This document shows positions 60,414 through 60,729 of a stretch of DNA of 60,729 bases, piece after piece. Source of the stretch: Paenibacillus piri. Lineage in GTDB: Bacteria; Bacillota; Bacilli; Paenibacillales; NBRC-103111. The notes beneath the pieces were generated by a model. That model did no database searches and had not been told where the DNA came from. It saw only the letters and a program-made list of their open reading frames with translations. Position 1 is the first letter of the stretch. Every line of letters starts with the position of its first letter. The stretch is from contig NZ_SMRT01000028.1 in the NCBI RefSeq assembly GCF_004354045.1, forward strand, positions 1 through 60,729. The letters run 5' to 3'. Made by a program: the position numbers and the translations under genes.

Positions 60414-60729
60414 GTGATCAATAAGTCCAATGAATTACCGGTTATGTTTTTTGGCGAACAGCAATCTCTCGAGAATTGGCTTGAGAACAATCATGACACT
60501 TCACCGGGAATCCGGTTGCAAATCGCGAAAAAAAATTCCGGTGTGGTTACAGTATCCTACGATGAAGCACTTGAAAGTGCATTGTGTTACGGATGGGTTG
60601 ACAGCCAGAAGGAAAAGTTTGATGAAAAAATGTGGGTTCAACGATTTACTCCGCGTAGGGCTAGGAGCATCTGGTCGAAAGTGAATAAAGACAAAGCAGA
60701 GCTTCTCATTACAAATGGAAGAATGAAGC
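60414..60729 (+). CDS. YdeI/OmpD-associated family protein (5' part; continues at base 1)
   Basis: GTG 60414 lies eight bases after GGAGG. The frame reads INKSNELPVMFFGEQQ, then SLENWLENNHDTSPGIRLQIAKKN (about residues 17-40) and SYDEALESALCYGWVDSQ. These are the typical start and active-core text of YdeI-family proteins. The last 131 bases repeat the first 131 of the window, and the frame is the same at both ends, so this and the piece at 1-400 are one gene of 194 codons. Confidence 0.85.
   Translation, partial: MINKSNELPVMFFGEQQSLENWLENNHDTSPGIRLQIAKKNSGVVTVSYDEALESALCYGWVDSQKEKFDEKMWVQRFTPRRARSIWSKVNKDKAELLITNGRMK
60599..60729. repeat. Terminal direct repeat, right copy
   Basis: Identical to bases 1-131, with no mismatch seen on direct comparison. 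Confidence 0.95.

Noticed and set aside
1..60729. A phage or conjugative element
   Set aside because: No capsid, tail, terminase, relaxase or type IV secretion genes were seen on either strand.

Overview
The window looks like accessory DNA from a Firmicute of the Paenibacillaceae type. The signs are strong GGAGG-type ribosome sites with frequent TTG and GTG starts, a DUF3231 protein, a Tn4430-type TnpI/Tn3 relic, and several short dispersed repeat families full of hairpins. This placement is inferred from gene families, not proven. The first 131 bases are identical to the last 131, and a YdeI-like gene reads cleanly across the join. The sequence is therefore a closed circle of about 60.6 kb, or an assembly path that closes on itself. 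No replication initiator, partition, relaxase or phage structural gene was found, and there are no rRNA, tRNA or CRISPR loci.

Layout. 0-9 kb: a decayed hybrid kinase/response regulator, a membrane-anchored multicopper oxidase with a membrane partner, a divergent two-component system, and an ECF sigma/anti-sigma pair. 9-12 kb: a c-di-AMP (ydaO-type) riboswitch before a 55-residue ORF, then a 556-residue protein with the LQR-x-x-GN leader motif of eCIS/DUF4157-type secreted proteins. 12-13.5 kb: a nucleotidyltransferase gene flanked by attC-like sites, resembling an integron cassette array without an integrase. 13.6-20 kb: a TetR gene with a frameshifted efflux pump, then MarR, ester cyclase, methyltransferase and efflux pump. 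20-28 kb: a broken IS110 element with a candidate bridge RNA, an acetyltransferase, a DUF3231 pair, and truncated Tn3/TnpI. 28-32 kb: CDGSH protein and a tight YeiH-UspA-MDH operon. 32-39 kb: small enzymes and relics (AraC tail, Tn3 tail joined to a broken SDR), then SDR-TetR-MFS. 39-45 kb: an ECF42-type sigma factor with two DGPF proteins and four near-identical promoters. 45-49 kb: MFS, kinase-like protein, and a high-GC HAD/phosphoesterase pair cut by a repeat. 49-54 kb: an orphan murD and an SDR/XRE pair bracketed by TGT...ACA repeats. 54-60.7 kb: aldo/keto reductases, a BlaI/BlaR1-type pair with two perfect operators, a SigJ-like sigma factor and a VOC protein.

How it fits together. The region is a patchwork of self-contained regulator-plus-target modules: two-component/copper oxidase, TetR/MFS, MarR/ester cyclase, ECF42/DGPF, XRE/SDR and BlaI/BlaR. 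They are separated by repeats that carry their own hairpins or terminators. Many genes are truncated or frameshifted, as expected of DNA that gains and loses modules often. The best leads for something new are the attC-like cassette array, the ECF42 regulon, the riboswitch-controlled small ORF, and the two repeat families that look like non-autonomous Tn7-superfamily ends.
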